The notes beneath the pieces are model-generated. The model saw only the letters and a list, made by a program, of their open reading frames with translations. It was not told the DNA's origin and ran no database searches. This document shows positions 1 through 8,063 of a stretch of DNA of 48,085 nucleotides, piece by piece. The stretch lies in NCBI GenBank assembly GCA_041663565.1, contig JBAYMJ010000010.1, positions 1 through 48,085 on the forward strand. Direction: 5' to 3'. Origin of the DNA: CAINOH01 sp041663565 (GTDB lineage Archaea; Micrarchaeota; Micrarchaeia; Norongarragalinales; CAINOH01). A program made the translations under genes and the position numbers. Within the stretch, counting starts at the first letter, position 1. Each line of letters opens with the position of its first letter.

Positions 1-1
1 C

Positions 2-145
2 ATTGCGAAGAAGGCCAAGGCGAAGATGCTCATACTCACCCACTTCTCGAACAGGTACGACGACCGCAGCGTCCTGCTGGACGAGGCTAAGAAGAAATTC
101 GGGAACTCGGTGCTTGCAGCCGAGGGGCTTGAGAAGATACTGTGA
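2..145 (+). CDS. rnz: Ribonuclease Z, C-terminal fragment (cut by window edge)
   Basis: The window opens inside a reading frame that ends at a TGA at 143-145 and gives 47 residues. The stretch LILTHFSNRYDD followed by a helical segment ending in AAEGLEKIL matches the C-terminal end of RNase Z (ElaC-type MBL-fold tRNA 3' processing endonuclease), where the HFS-x-RY motif carries a late metal-ligand histidine. The protein removes 3' trailers from pre-tRNAs, which fits a genome whose tRNA genes here do not encode CCA. Only the last part of the gene is present. Assignment rests on one short but characteristic motif. Confidence 0.75.
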   Translation: MAKKAKAKMLILTHFSNRYDDRSVLLDEAKKKFGNSVLAAEGLEKIL

Positions 146-155
146 AGTGATTCTT

Positions 156-806
156 ATGAAGAATGAAAAAGAAAAGAAAGACGAAAAAAAGGAAGCAAAA
201 TCGGAAACGGCAAAAAAAGACGCTGAAAAGGAAACGAAAAAGGCGGGAAAACTGCCGACAATCAGCAAGAACACCCTTCTCTGGGCCGCTGCATTCGTCG
301 TTCTGGCAGTAGCCGCTTTCTTTGCAATCCAGTCCCTTGGGAAGACCAAGAGCTACGTGCTTGACGGCATGCGCGTCGAATACGATTCTTCAATGACCGC
401 TGACGAGGGCTTGAGGGCAATCCTTTCGCAGAGCCCGCAGATAGTGCGGCTTGACACTTACAACTCAAGCGACAGCCGCAACAGCATGGTCGCAATCATC
501 GCTGCGGAGGTCATACGCAACATCGCCTACGCAAACCGCACGGTCTACGGGTACGCGGCGGTGTACAACACGAACAACACGGCCACCGAGACGCCGACGA
601 TGATAAACTGCGACGCGAACAACTCGAACTGCGGAACGCCGACGGTCATAGTCCGGTATGGCTCGTGCAACTGCCTCAAGATACTGCCCTCGCAGGGCCA
701 GATTATAGTCGAGGGCGACAGCTCGTTTGCGACAACCCACGCGACCAAGGTCGGCCAGATCATAGGAATGGTCGAGGCTGAGATTGCGAATTCGACTGCC
801 AAATAG
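156..806 (+). CDS. Membrane-anchored hypothetical protein with charged cytoplasmic tail
   Basis: 216 aa. I chose the ATG at 156 because it follows a GTGATT Shine-Dalgarno-like site and the longer frame upstream overlaps RNase Z. Residues 1-35 are almost only Lys, Glu, Asp and Ala, followed by one hydrophobic segment (about 40-61) and a roughly 150-residue domain, presumably outside the membrane given the positive tail. That domain contains an N/T/S-rich stretch and four cysteines (NCDANNSNC, then SCNC), which could form disulfides or bind metal. It begins 10 nt after RNase Z and may be cotranscribed. I do not recognise the family. Confidence 0.7.
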   Translation: MKNEKEKKDEKKEAKSETAKKDAEKETKKAGKLPTISKNTLLWAAAFVVLAVAAFFAIQSLGKTKSYVLDGMRVEYDSSMTADEGLRAILSQSPQIVRLDTYNSSDSRNSMVAIIAAEVIRNIAYANRTVYGYAAVYNTNNTATETPTMINCDANNSNCGTPTVIVRYGSCNCLKILPSQGQIIVEGDSSFATTHATKVGQIIGMVEAEIANSTAK

Positions 807-841
807 GGGCAAGACAAAAACGGGCTGCAACGCACGCAAAC

Positions 842-2479
842 CTAGTCGAACCACAGCTCGAGCGATGCAACCGGCATTCCCAGGTTGAAGTTCTCAAGCA
901 CCTGCGGGTGGATTTCGCCGAAGTGGCCGTTGACTTTCTTCCCGACCACCCTGGCAGAGCGGGTCGGGATGTAGAACGGCTCGTCAACGGCATCCAAAGA
1001 GTATTCAAACCCGAGCTCCTTGAGCAGGGCCTCGGTTGCGGCCTTGATTTCGGAAAGCCCGGCGTTCTTTGCGGCGATTACCGCGCACATCCTCTTTTTG
1101 GTCGAGCACCCTTGACTGCTTTGCGGGTCGATGACAACAACGTCGCCGACTTCGGATAGCTTCTGGGGGTACTTCTGGTCCTTGTTCGCCTCAAGAACGG
1201 AAAGCATGCTTGGAAGCAGGTCTGTCCGGACCATAGTAGTCTCGTTGGTGAGCGGGTTGCCGATTTCCACGTGGCCGGATGGCTTTTCGTTCATCCTGCC
1301 ATAGTGGGTCGCCTCGTTTGTGAGCGTGAAAGTGACGCAGTCCTGGAACCCCAGGCCGATGAGGAGCTCGCGCAGCCTGTCCGCAAAGGCCTCGGTCGGG
1401 TTCTTCGCTCCGGTTGTTGCAAAGGGCGGCTCGCGGCCTGCGAAATTGGGGTAGCCGTAGCCGATTCCCGCGTCCTCCACCAAGTCGCACTCTGCCATTA
1501 TGTCGTTGCGGTAAACGGGAACCATCGCGGTTATGGTGTTTCCTTCCACCTTGGTGCCAAAGCCCATCTTACCGAGGCTTGCCGCAATCTCGGAAGGCGA
1601 AAGCGCAACCCCAAGGAGCTTTTTCACCGCATCCGCCGTGACCTTGAACTGCCTCTTTCTTGCAACAGGCTCGACTTGGTTTATCGCGCCCTTGAACTTC
1701 ACCTGCTCTATTGCCGCGCCCCTGTCCGCAAGCTGGGCGTAGAGTATTGCGATGCAGTCGTCAACCGATGCCTTGGACGTGCCGTTGACTTCGATGAAAA
1801 GGTCGCACGTAGTCCCTGCCACAAGCTTGCTTGACTCGCCGTTTGTTACGGGAATGAGGCAGAGGACTTCCTTTCGAGCGTCCAAGATTACAGGGTACTC
1901 TGCGAACTCGCGCAGGATTGGAGCGTACATCTTTCCCTTGGGATGCTTTTCCAGGATTTGCTCGAGCGTCAGGGATTCGGTCATCTCAAGCGGCACGAAT
2001 GAAAGCTCCTTCGGGCCGTGGGCGGTGTAGGTGAACGGAGGCATCAACTTCGAGAGGTCGTACGCGCCCATCGAAATCTTGCGCCTGCGCCGGCCGAGCG
2101 TGTCGCAGAGCTTTTCCTGGAGCTGCATCATGTCCGCAAGGAACTGGTCAGTAAGCTTGACGTTTCGCGCAATGAAAGCCGAGGCATAAGGCCTTGCCTT
2201 GGCAAAGGAAGGCTCGACTGTGACTTCGGTTCTTGACCCCGCAATCGCGTACTCGCGCAGCCCGGTCTTGAGCGAGAGGAACGACGAGAGCGAACGCGCT
2301 ATTCCCTCCACGCACAGCCAGTCCGGCCGGTTGGGGTTTATCTCGAGGACGATGTTGTCGCCTTCGGACTTCTCAAGCGGAATCCCAAGGAGCGCGCACG
2401 CATCAGCCGCCTGCTGGGCGGTAAGCTCCTGGCCCAGGAGGTTGTTGAGGTCTGTGAGCGTGAATTCGACTGTTGCCAT
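842..2479 (-). CDS. pheT: Phenylalanine--tRNA ligase, beta subunit (archaeal type)
   Basis: 545 aa, the usual size of the short archaeal/eukaryotic-type beta subunit, which lacks the bacterial N-terminal tRNA-binding and C-terminal anticodon-binding extensions. With PheS it forms the (alpha-beta)2 enzyme that charges tRNA-Phe; the beta subunit carries the B3/B4 editing region and a catalytically silent synthetase-like core. Visible are the NPNRPDWL element near residue 50, a B5-like DNA-binding-fold domain at about 270-345, and the synthetase-like core to the end. GGTGA sits just before the ATG, and an AATAAATA TATA-like box lies at about 2532-2541. pheS is not adjacent, unlike in many genomes. 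Confidence 0.93.
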   Translation of the reverse strand: MATVEFTLTDLNNLLGQELTAQQAADACALLGIPLEKSEGDNIVLEINPNRPDWLCVEGIARSLSSFLSLKTGLREYAIAGSRTEVTVEPSFAKARPYASAFIARNVKLTDQFLADMMQLQEKLCDTLGRRRRKISMGAYDLSKLMPPFTYTAHGPKELSFVPLEMTESLTLEQILEKHPKGKMYAPILREFAEYPVILDARKEVLCLIPVTNGESSKLVAGTTCDLFIEVNGTSKASVDDCIAILYAQLADRGAAIEQVKFKGAINQVEPVARKRQFKVTADAVKKLLGVALSPSEIAASLGKMGFGTKVEGNTITAMVPVYRNDIMAECDLVEDAGIGYGYPNFAGREPPFATTGAKNPTEAFADRLRELLIGLGFQDCVTFTLTNEATHYGRMNEKPSGHVEIGNPLTNETTMVRTDLLPSMLSVLEANKDQKYPQKLSEVGDVVVIDPQSSQGCSTKKRMCAVIAAKNAGLSEIKAATEALLKELGFEYSLDAVDEPFYIPTRSARVVGKKVNGHFGEIHPQVLENFNLGMPVASLELWFD

Positions 2480-2635
2480 TTTTTCACCAGCCGCATGCGC
2501 GGTTGCGAGTAAGAAGACTAAACGCTGGCAACGTATTTATTGCATTGGAATAGATACAAAGACAGCTGAAAAAAAGAGGTCAACGGGCAAAAAAACAAAG
2601 CCCTGAAAAGTGAAAAAAGAGGAGAAAGGAAAACC

Positions 2636-4288
2636 CTAGTAGTTCCTGGGTGGCCGCCTGGGCGCGCCGTAGTGCGACCCCGTTGAACCGCCCCTGCTTC
2701 CGCCGTAGTGCGAGCCGCCGCGGCTTCCACCGGAGCCGCCGCGATAACCGCCCGAGCTTCCGCGGTCCTGGCCGTAGCCGCCGCGTGAGGAGCCACGGTC
2801 TCCGCCGTATCCTCCGCGCGAGCCACCGCCGCGTCCGCCGAACCCGCGCCCGCCGTCCCTGCCGCCGAAGCGTCCGCCTCCGCGGCCACCAAAGGTTCCG
2901 CGTGGTGCGAACTTGGGCTTCAGCGAGCGGTCGATTTCCATGTTGAGCTCAGTAATGTTCGAGTTGGAAAACACCGCGGTGTCTTCCATGAAGCGCTTCT
3001 CCATGAGGTTGGTCACGAAAGCGACTGACTGGCCTTCCTTTCCTGCCCTGGCAGTGCGGCCTATGCGGTGCACGTAAATCTTCGGGTCCTCGGGAAGGTT
3101 GTAGTTTACGACCAAATCAACGTCGTCGATGTCCAGTCCGCGTGCGGCGATGTCGGTTGCAACGAGGATGTTGAACCGCTTGTGGCGGTAGTCCTCCATT
3201 ACGCGCTCGCGCTTTGACTGCGTGAGGTTGCCGTGGAGTGCGCGCACGTCAAATCCCAGCGAGCGCAGGCTGTGCTCAAGCGAGTCAGCGCCTGCCTTGG
3301 TGCGGGTGAAGATGACCGATGCCGGCGTTCCGCGGAGCTTGAGGAGGGTGGCTACTGCCGAGACCTTCTCGCGCGGGTCTACTGAGAAGTATTCCTGCTT
3401 GATGCGGTCAACTGCAAGCTGCTCCTCCTTGATGCGAACAGTCTCCGGGCAATTGAGGTAGTCCGAGGACAGCTGCGCAATCTCGATTGGCAGGGTTGCA
3501 GAGAAGAGGCAGGTCTGGCGCTCGTTGGGAGTGGCCTGTATGATCTGGCGCACGTCGTCGATGAAGCCCATGTCAAGCATCAGGTCGGCCTCGTCAAGCA
3601 CCAAGAAGTGCACGTTGGAAAGGTCGATTGAGCCCCTTCGGATGTGGTCCAAAAGCCGTCCGGGGGTTGCGACTGCAATCTGCGCACCGCGGCGCAGCGC
3701 GTCGACCTGCACCTCCATCGAGGCGCCTCCATAGACTGCGATTATCGAGAACCTTGAATACTTTCCAAGCTCCTTGAACTCCTCCACCACCTGGAGCGCA
3801 AGCTCGCGGGTTGGGACCACGATGAGCGCCTGGACCTCCTGCTTGGGAGTGAGGCACTGGAGAATCGAGATTGCAAACGACGCAGTCTTGCCGGTCCCAG
3901 TCTGGGACTGGACTACCACGTCGCTTCCCTGGAACATCAGGGGGACTACCTGCGACTGCACGTCGGTCGGGTTCTCGAACTTGAGGTCGCGGATTGCGCG
4001 AAGTATGTTGTCGTTTATGCGGAGCGCGGCAAACCCTGCCGGGCCTTGTGTTGAGACTCCGCTTGCCACGTGCGTCACCTTTGCATCGTGCACCTTGGGC
4101 GCATCGTGTGAAGTGTGGGCTTCTGCCTTGTGGGCATCGTGGCTGTGACCTTCGTGTGATGCGTGGCTTTCAGCCTTGTGCTCGTGCGACTCGTGGCCGG
4201 TGTGGCCTGCGTGCGCAGCGTGGGGGCTAGCCTCGAAGCTAGCGATGTTGTGGCCTTCTTGGGATTGATGGCCGGTTGTTGGTTCCAT
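2636..4288 (-). CDS. DEAD-box RNA helicase with His-rich N-terminus and RGG-rich C-terminus
   Basis: 550 aa. The core carries all superfamily 2 DEAD motifs: Walker A SQTGTGKT (128-135), PTRELA, TPGR, DEAD (232-235), SAT (263-265), ARGLDID and HRIGRTARAG. Such proteins unwind short RNA duplexes in ribosome assembly or cold adaptation. The C-terminal ~90 residues are Gly/Arg/Ser-rich RGG-type repeats, a typical RNA-binding, disordered tail. The first 75 residues are unusual: 17 histidines spaced two to five residues apart, with Ala, Ser, Glu and Gly between, suggesting metal binding or pH response. A GGTGA site precedes the ATG and a TATA-like box lies at about 4349-4360. Confidence 0.92.
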   Translation of the reverse strand: MEPTTGHQSQEGHNIASFEASPHAAHAGHTGHESHEHKAESHASHEGHSHDAHKAEAHTSHDAPKVHDAKVTHVASGVSTQGPAGFAALRINDNILRAIRDLKFENPTDVQSQVVPLMFQGSDVVVQSQTGTGKTASFAISILQCLTPKQEVQALIVVPTRELALQVVEEFKELGKYSRFSIIAVYGGASMEVQVDALRRGAQIAVATPGRLLDHIRRGSIDLSNVHFLVLDEADLMLDMGFIDDVRQIIQATPNERQTCLFSATLPIEIAQLSSDYLNCPETVRIKEEQLAVDRIKQEYFSVDPREKVSAVATLLKLRGTPASVIFTRTKAGADSLEHSLRSLGFDVRALHGNLTQSKRERVMEDYRHKRFNILVATDIAARGLDIDDVDLVVNYNLPEDPKIYVHRIGRTARAGKEGQSVAFVTNLMEKRFMEDTAVFSNSNITELNMEIDRSLKPKFAPRGTFGGRGGGRFGGRDGGRGFGGRGGGSRGGYGGDRGSSRGGYGQDRGSSGGYRGGSGGSRGGSHYGGSRGGSTGSHYGAPRRPPRNY

Positions 4289-4633
4289 TAACTAAACTCA
4301 CCTTTAGACAATTCTGCGCCATATCCCATAGAATCAGAGGAACAGCGCGGGAATATCTTAAACGCTAATCTTGCGGTTTCCGGCTCGGTGTTTTCAAAAT
4401 CAGGTTAAGAGCGCAAAACGCCCCGAAGCCATTTGATTGATATTTTGAAATTCTATTAAGCCAAAAACTAAATTATTAGCTAGTTATTTCTGCTGGAACT
4501 TGAATAAAAAGGCGGGGGTTGGCGGATTATTTGGTGTGAAAGAAGAAATATTTTCTTCTAAACTAATTCACTAAGTTATAATTCGATATATTAAGACCAA
4601 AGAAAGAAAAGACAAGGACCTGTTAAAGAAAGT
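4289..4633. other. AT-rich divergent intergenic region with a 19-bp palindrome
   Basis: 345 nt between divergent genes. The left part holds the promoter of the helicase gene. The right part is AT-rich and holds a perfect inverted repeat at 4541-4559 (arms AGAAGAAA/TTTCTTCT around TAT) and a TATA box (GATATATTAAG, 4583-4593) for the downstream gene, whose ATG is at 4634. No RNA gene or convincing small ORF is seen. Confidence 0.5.
4541..4559. repeat. Perfect 19-bp palindrome upstream of the AT-rich membrane gene
   Basis: AGAAGAAA, a TAT centre, then TTTCTTCT. It lies about 25 nt before the TATA box of the gene starting at 4634, a position suited to a regulator-binding site. Function is inferred from position only. 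Confidence 0.4.
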
Positions 4634-5455
4634 ATGCTAGACCCGAACTATTTCAATCAACTCGTAATTAATCCGGATCCTGCGTGGGTAGCGATTGCAC
4701 TTGGAGTTTTATCTGCAATCTTTCTAGCAATTGGAAAACGAATCGTCAGCGTACAGCGAGACGAAACAGACGATTTCGATGCATATTTCGAAGGATTTTA
4801 TTTTTTTATTATCTACATTCCGTTGCCATTTCTTATTGCAATGGGTATTGCTACTAACATCTCAATCAAATATGATATATTGATAACAAGTTACTGGCCA
4901 GTGTTTCTATCATTAACTCTATTCGTAATTCTGGTATACCTTTGGAATAGACGCGCAGTACAAGTAACAACAGGCCGATTGACCCAAAATAATGAATCGA
5001 AAACTGCAACCAAGCGGCTTGTCGAATGGCTGTTAAAACCGAAACCCACCACCATAATTCTTGTGGGCGGAGGTTCTCTCATTAATTCTTTTCTATTAGT
5101 CGAAGCATACAACTCAAACGCGCCGGAATCATTACTAATTTTTCCGCTCGCAAGTCTTGGTTTCCTCCTATGTTTAAGCATTATAATAGACATCTATGCA
5201 TACACGCAGTCAAGAAATATACTCACTAAAGTTACACTAACGAACGGAAGGACTATCGTAGGTAGACTTGTTAAACGAAAAGCAACTCAAATTCAACAAA
5301 ACAATACGCTTGTAACAATCAAACCAGACAAGATACTATGTATAACGGAAAACATCAACAAAGACGAGTTGCCTGAAGAAGTAAAATTTGAGGAACAAAA
5401 CAAGCAGATTAACGATAAAATGAAAAAAAATAATCAACGCTCAAATAAAAAATAA
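4634..5455 (+). CDS. AT-rich orphan membrane protein (probable recent acquisition)
   Basis: 273 aa with four or five predicted membrane segments: about 15-34, 55-78, 85-106 and a pair at about 140-185. A basic linker follows the central helices. The C-terminal ~80 residues are hydrophilic, with a possible small beta-rich domain (VTLTNGRTIVGRLVKR) and a Lys/Asn/Gln-rich end. Base composition and codon use (many AAA, ATT, AAT, TTA) are sharply more AT-rich than the flanking GC-rich genes, a sign of horizontal transfer. No family recognised. It converges on the MBL gene with a 4-nt gap. A membrane effector or transporter accessory role is only a guess. Confidence 0.8.
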   Translation: MLDPNYFNQLVINPDPAWVAIALGVLSAIFLAIGKRIVSVQRDETDDFDAYFEGFYFFIIYIPLPFLIAMGIATNISIKYDILITSYWPVFLSLTLFVILVYLWNRRAVQVTTGRLTQNNESKTATKRLVEWLLKPKPTTIILVGGGSLINSFLLVEAYNSNAPESLLIFPLASLGFLLCLSIIIDIYAYTQSRNILTKVTLTNGRTIVGRLVKRKATQIQQNNTLVTIKPDKILCITENINKDELPEEVKFEEQNKQINDKMKKNNQRSNKK

Positions 5456-5459
5456 GAAA

Positions 5460-6086
5460 TCAAGCCCGGAACTTCTTCATCCACGCAATCTCCGCGCCAA
5501 TCGTCGTTCTCGTGCCGTGGCCGGGATAGACAACCGTGTCTTCGGGCAACTTTGAAAGAACCTTCAGCGATTCCTCGATTTCTTTCCCGCTTGAGCCTTC
5601 CAAGTCGTAGCGTCCGCAGCAGTCGGCAAACAGGGTGTCTCCTGAGAAGAGGGCTTTTTCCTTCTCGCAGTAGAGGCAGACGCTGCCCTTGGTGTGCCCA
5701 GGAGTGGGAATGACGTTGAACAAGAGGCCGGCGCACTCGAAGGGCTTCTTTGCGTCCAAATAGAAGTCCGGCTTGGATGCTTCCATATCAAAAGGAAGCT
5801 GGAAGCCTTGCGATGCGGGGTCGGAGATGAACTTCTCCCCCGCCTTGGCTATGCCTATCTTTGCGCCGAAATTCCGGACGAAGGCCATGTTGTCCGAGGT
5901 GTGGTCGAAGTGGCCGTGCGTGTCAAGGACATAGAGGACTTTCAGCGACTCTGCCTTGACTGCTTCCGCGACCTTTGCGGCAGACCCGGGCGGCGCGTCG
6001 ATTACGAAAGCGTCGCCGCCTTTCTTGGAATATACAAGGTAACAATTTGCCTGTAGCGGGCCGCAGGGGAAAAATTTCACAATCAT
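5460..6086 (-). CDS. MBL-fold metallohydrolase, glyoxalase II-like
   Basis: 208 aa from the ATG at 6086; a TTG 12 nt upstream is the alternative start. The dinuclear-metal motif HGHFDH (57-62) is intact, followed by the later ligands PTPGHTKG, SGDTLF and a C-terminal YPGHGT. Small stand-alone proteins of this kind act as hydroxyacylglutathione-hydrolase-like thioesterases; the exact substrate cannot be read from sequence. A TTTAAG TATA-like element at 6117-6123 lies about 33 nt before the ATG, consistent with a leaderless or very short leader transcript. Confidence 0.88.
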   Translation of the reverse strand: MIVKFFPCGPLQANCYLVYSKKGGDAFVIDAPPGSAAKVAEAVKAESLKVLYVLDTHGHFDHTSDNMAFVRNFGAKIGIAKAGEKFISDPASQGFQLPFDMEASKPDFYLDAKKPFECAGLLFNVIPTPGHTKGSVCLYCEKEKALFSGDTLFADCCGRYDLEGSSGKEIEESLKVLSKLPEDTVVYPGHGTRTTIGAEIAWMKKFRA

Positions 6087-6198
6087 AATGCAATCCAACG
6101 ATTTTGGCAGCGATTGTTTAAGTGGCTTTTTGGAAACGACAAGTGCCGAAGGGGATAAGCGGGAGGCCGTAAGAAACGCCCAATTCCGGCCAAAAGAT

Positions 6199-6271
6199 AG
6201 AAATATATAACTTAATGTTAGAAATACATAACAATAAGTTAGGTTTATGCAACACCGGCAATGCCTGTTGC
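6199..6271 (+). promoter_or_regulatory. Promoter with repeated operator-like elements and leader hairpin
   Basis: Two near-identical 13-mers, AGAAATATATAAC at 6199-6211 and AGAAATACATAAC at 6220-6232, are spaced 21 bp apart (two helical turns); the first contains the TATA box. The second lies in an imperfect inverted repeat, CTTAATGTTA (6211-6220) and TAACAATAAG (6229-6238). The leader then has a hairpin with GCAACA/TGTTGC arms and an inner GGC/GCC pair at 6249-6271. A GGTGG ribosome site precedes the ATG at 6288. Autoregulation by the XRE protein encoded downstream is inferred. Confidence 0.5.
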
Positions 6272-6287
6272 TGCAAAGGTGGAATAG

Positions 6288-6689
6288 ATGGACGAAGTGA
6301 AAACGAAGGTAAACTGGCTTTTCAAGGTCGCGCTTTTTGCGCTAGGCATCGGCATCGCAATACCCGTTTTCGGGATAAACCTGCCGCCGGGAGTTGCAGC
6401 CACGTTCTATTCAATCGCATCGGCGATATTCGCAGTCGGAATGGTGATGTACTGGCGGATGAAGAAGGGCCAGAAAGTCATCCGCGACGAGCGCGTTGAC
6501 CGCGTTGCGCAGAAGGCCTCGTCGTGGTCGTGGTTCCTTTCGTACGTACTCATCACCATCCTGTTCTGGGTGCAGTACCTCAACCTCTACCCGCTGACTG
6601 TGGATATCGTGCTGGCCGCGATGTTCTACTTCATGATATTCAGCTATATCATCTGCCAGTGGTACCTCAACAGGCAGCCCAACTTATAG
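6288..6689 (+). CDS. DUF2178-like four-helix membrane protein
   Basis: 133 aa with four hydrophobic segments at about 12-32, 37-57, 78-98 and 103-126. Between helices two and three is a conserved-looking DERVDR stretch typical of DUF2178 membrane proteins (family recalled, not searched). Such proteins usually sit next to a small XRE-type regulator, as here: the regulator starts 12 nt downstream. Their biochemical function is unknown; a membrane sensor or stress role is commonly assumed. The start is set by the GGTGG site just before the ATG. Confidence 0.8.
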   Translation: MDEVKTKVNWLFKVALFALGIGIAIPVFGINLPPGVAATFYSIASAIFAVGMVMYWRMKKGQKVIRDERVDRVAQKASSWSWFLSYVLITILFWVQYLNLYPLTVDIVLAAMFYFMIFSYIICQWYLNRQPNL

Positions 6690-6701
6690 GAAGTGCTGAA
6701 A

Positions 6702-6929
6702 ATGAAGACTAAAATCAAGGAACTGAGGGCGAGGCACGACCTGACGCAGGACGACCTGGCGCAGATGGTGAACGTGCGCAGGGAGACCATTGTCTTTTTG
6801 GAAAAAGGGGCTTACAACCCCTCCCTTATCCTCGCCACCAAGGTTGCGAAGGCGCTCAAGTCGAACGTGGAAGAAGTCTTCGAGTTTGACAAGGACGAGC
6901 TGAAGCTGGAGAAAATAGGCAAGGACTAA
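6702..6929 (+). CDS. XRE-family helix-turn-helix regulator
   Basis: 75 aa. Nearly the whole protein is one Cro/CI-type domain: LRARHDLTQDDLAQMVNVRR (helices 1-3), then TIVFLEKGAYNPSLILATKVAKAL, and an acidic FEFDKDELK tail. This short form is common in archaea beside DUF2178 genes and probably dimerises on operator DNA. It is cotranscribed with the membrane protein upstream. The repeated elements around the TATA box at 6199-6238 are the obvious candidate binding sites. The ATG at 6702 is preferred over a GTG at 6693. Confidence 0.9.
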   Translation: MKTKIKELRARHDLTQDDLAQMVNVRRETIVFLEKGAYNPSLILATKVAKALKSNVEEVFEFDKDELKLEKIGKD

Positions 6930-6938
6930 GGCCGCGCC

Positions 6939-7118
6939 CTACTTTTCCCGGACGTGGAGCTTGCGGTATTTCACCGCGATTTCGAGGTTGGACAGCGGCC
7001 GCTTCACCACGCCTTTTATGGCGTCAAAGGACTGGGGCTTTCCTTCCTTGACTTCGCGGCCGGAAAGAAAGACCACGCCGGGTTTGCGTAAGGCGGGCAA
7101 CCTGCCAAGGCGAGGCAT
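6939..7118 (-). CDS. Small basic protein downstream of NAC
   Basis: 59 aa, starting 4 nt after the NAC stop codon, so very likely translated from the same mRNA. It is basic and without membrane segments or cysteines, with a central GVVFLSGREVKEGKP stretch that looks like a short beta hairpin. The composition suggests an RNA- or ribosome-associated protein, consistent with its neighbour, but I do not recognise it. The longer frame upstream overlaps NAC and is not used. Confidence 0.6.
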   Translation of the reverse strand: MPRLGRLPALRKPGVVFLSGREVKEGKPQSFDAIKGVVKRPLSNLEIAVKYRKLHVREK

Positions 7119-7122
7119 CAAA

Positions 7123-7500
7123 TCAGTCCCCCTTCTCCAAAAGCATAATCGCTTCCGCAATGTCGCCATCAGCTTCCTCAAGAGCAGCCTTGGCCTTGTC
7201 TTTCGTGGTCTTGGCCTGCTCCGCAACAAGACTGATGTCGTCCTCGGACGGGCCGCTTGATGCTGCGCCTGCTTCGGAATCCGAGCCTGCGTCCTCCGCG
7301 GTCCCTTCGCGCACGTCGCCGGTAATCTGGAAGCTCTTCTGGCCAGACATCGTGATTTCGGTCACGCTGGGGTTCTCGACGACCAAAGTAGTGCCGTCCT
7401 CCTTGTAGATTACGACCTTAGCGGATGGGATTTGGGTGTTCTTGATTCCCATCTGGTTCATAAGCTTGGCCATCGCGCGCGGGTCCATGTTCGGCATCAT
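7123..7500 (-). CDS. nac: Nascent polypeptide-associated complex protein (archaeal NAC)
   Basis: 125 aa. The N-terminal part (MDPRAMAKLMNQMGIK) and the NAC beta domain (about 25-65, with VVIYKEDGTTLVVENPSV) are followed by an acidic Ser/Gly linker and a C-terminal UBA domain ending ALEEADGDIAEAIMLLEKGD. Archaeal NAC forms a homodimer at the ribosome exit tunnel and contacts emerging chains. The length and two-domain order are standard. Two ATG codons in tandem open the frame; either could be used. It overlaps nothing and leads a two-gene operon. Confidence 0.95.
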   Translation of the reverse strand: MMPNMDPRAMAKLMNQMGIKNTQIPSAKVVIYKEDGTTLVVENPSVTEITMSGQKSFQITGDVREGTAEDAGSDSEAGAASSGPSEDDISLVAEQAKTTKDKAKAALEEADGDIAEAIMLLEKGD

Positions 7501-7588
7501 AAGAATACACCTTTCTAAGAATCAAAACCTGTTGAAAAGTCTTTGATGGCGCTTGCTAAAAAAACAGTATCCCCCTAATACCTACCCG

Positions 7589-8011
7589 ATGGACAAGTAC
7601 GTGTTCATAGACCACACCGCGGACATAAAGTTCACGGCCTACGGCTTCTCGTTCGGCGAGGCCCTCTCAAACGCAGCGGAGGCCATGTTCTCGGTGATGG
7701 CGAACGTGGAAGCATTGGGCGACGAGGAGAAGGTCACGATTGAGGAGAAGGCCGAGACGCTCGAAGAGCTGGCCGGCTACACGCTTGGCGACATCCTTGC
7801 GGAGTCGGGCTCGCAGGAAATCTTCTTCAAGCGCTTCCGGATCGACTCGTTCCACAAGGACGACGCGGGGTATTCGCTTACTGGAACCGCCTTCGGCGAG
7901 GAGATGACTCCGGAAAAAGGAAAAATGGACATCAAGGCAGTCACGATGCACGAAATCTCGGTAATCCAGGAGGGCAACCTGAGCGAGATAACCGTGCTGC
8001 TGGACATCTAG
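7589..8011 (+). CDS. Archease
   Basis: 140 aa from the ATG at 7589; an in-frame upstream ATG at 7553 would add twelve unlikely residues. The start KYVFIDHTADIKFTAYG holds the conserved Asp-His pair of archeases, and the C-terminal KAVTMHEISV plus final acidic residue match the calcium-binding site of the family. Archease activates the tRNA ligase RtcB during tRNA splicing. rtcB itself is not in the window. A TATA-like stretch about 25-30 nt upstream fits a leaderless mRNA. Confidence 0.93.
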   Translation: MDKYVFIDHTADIKFTAYGFSFGEALSNAAEAMFSVMANVEALGDEEKVTIEEKAETLEELAGYTLGDILAESGSQEIFFKRFRIDSFHKDDAGYSLTGTAFGEEMTPEKGKMDIKAVTMHEISVIQEGNLSEITVLLDI

Positions 8012-8063
8012 GAAAGGGAAAAATAAGAAAATTGAAAAGAAGCAAAAGCCCGATTCTGCCGCA

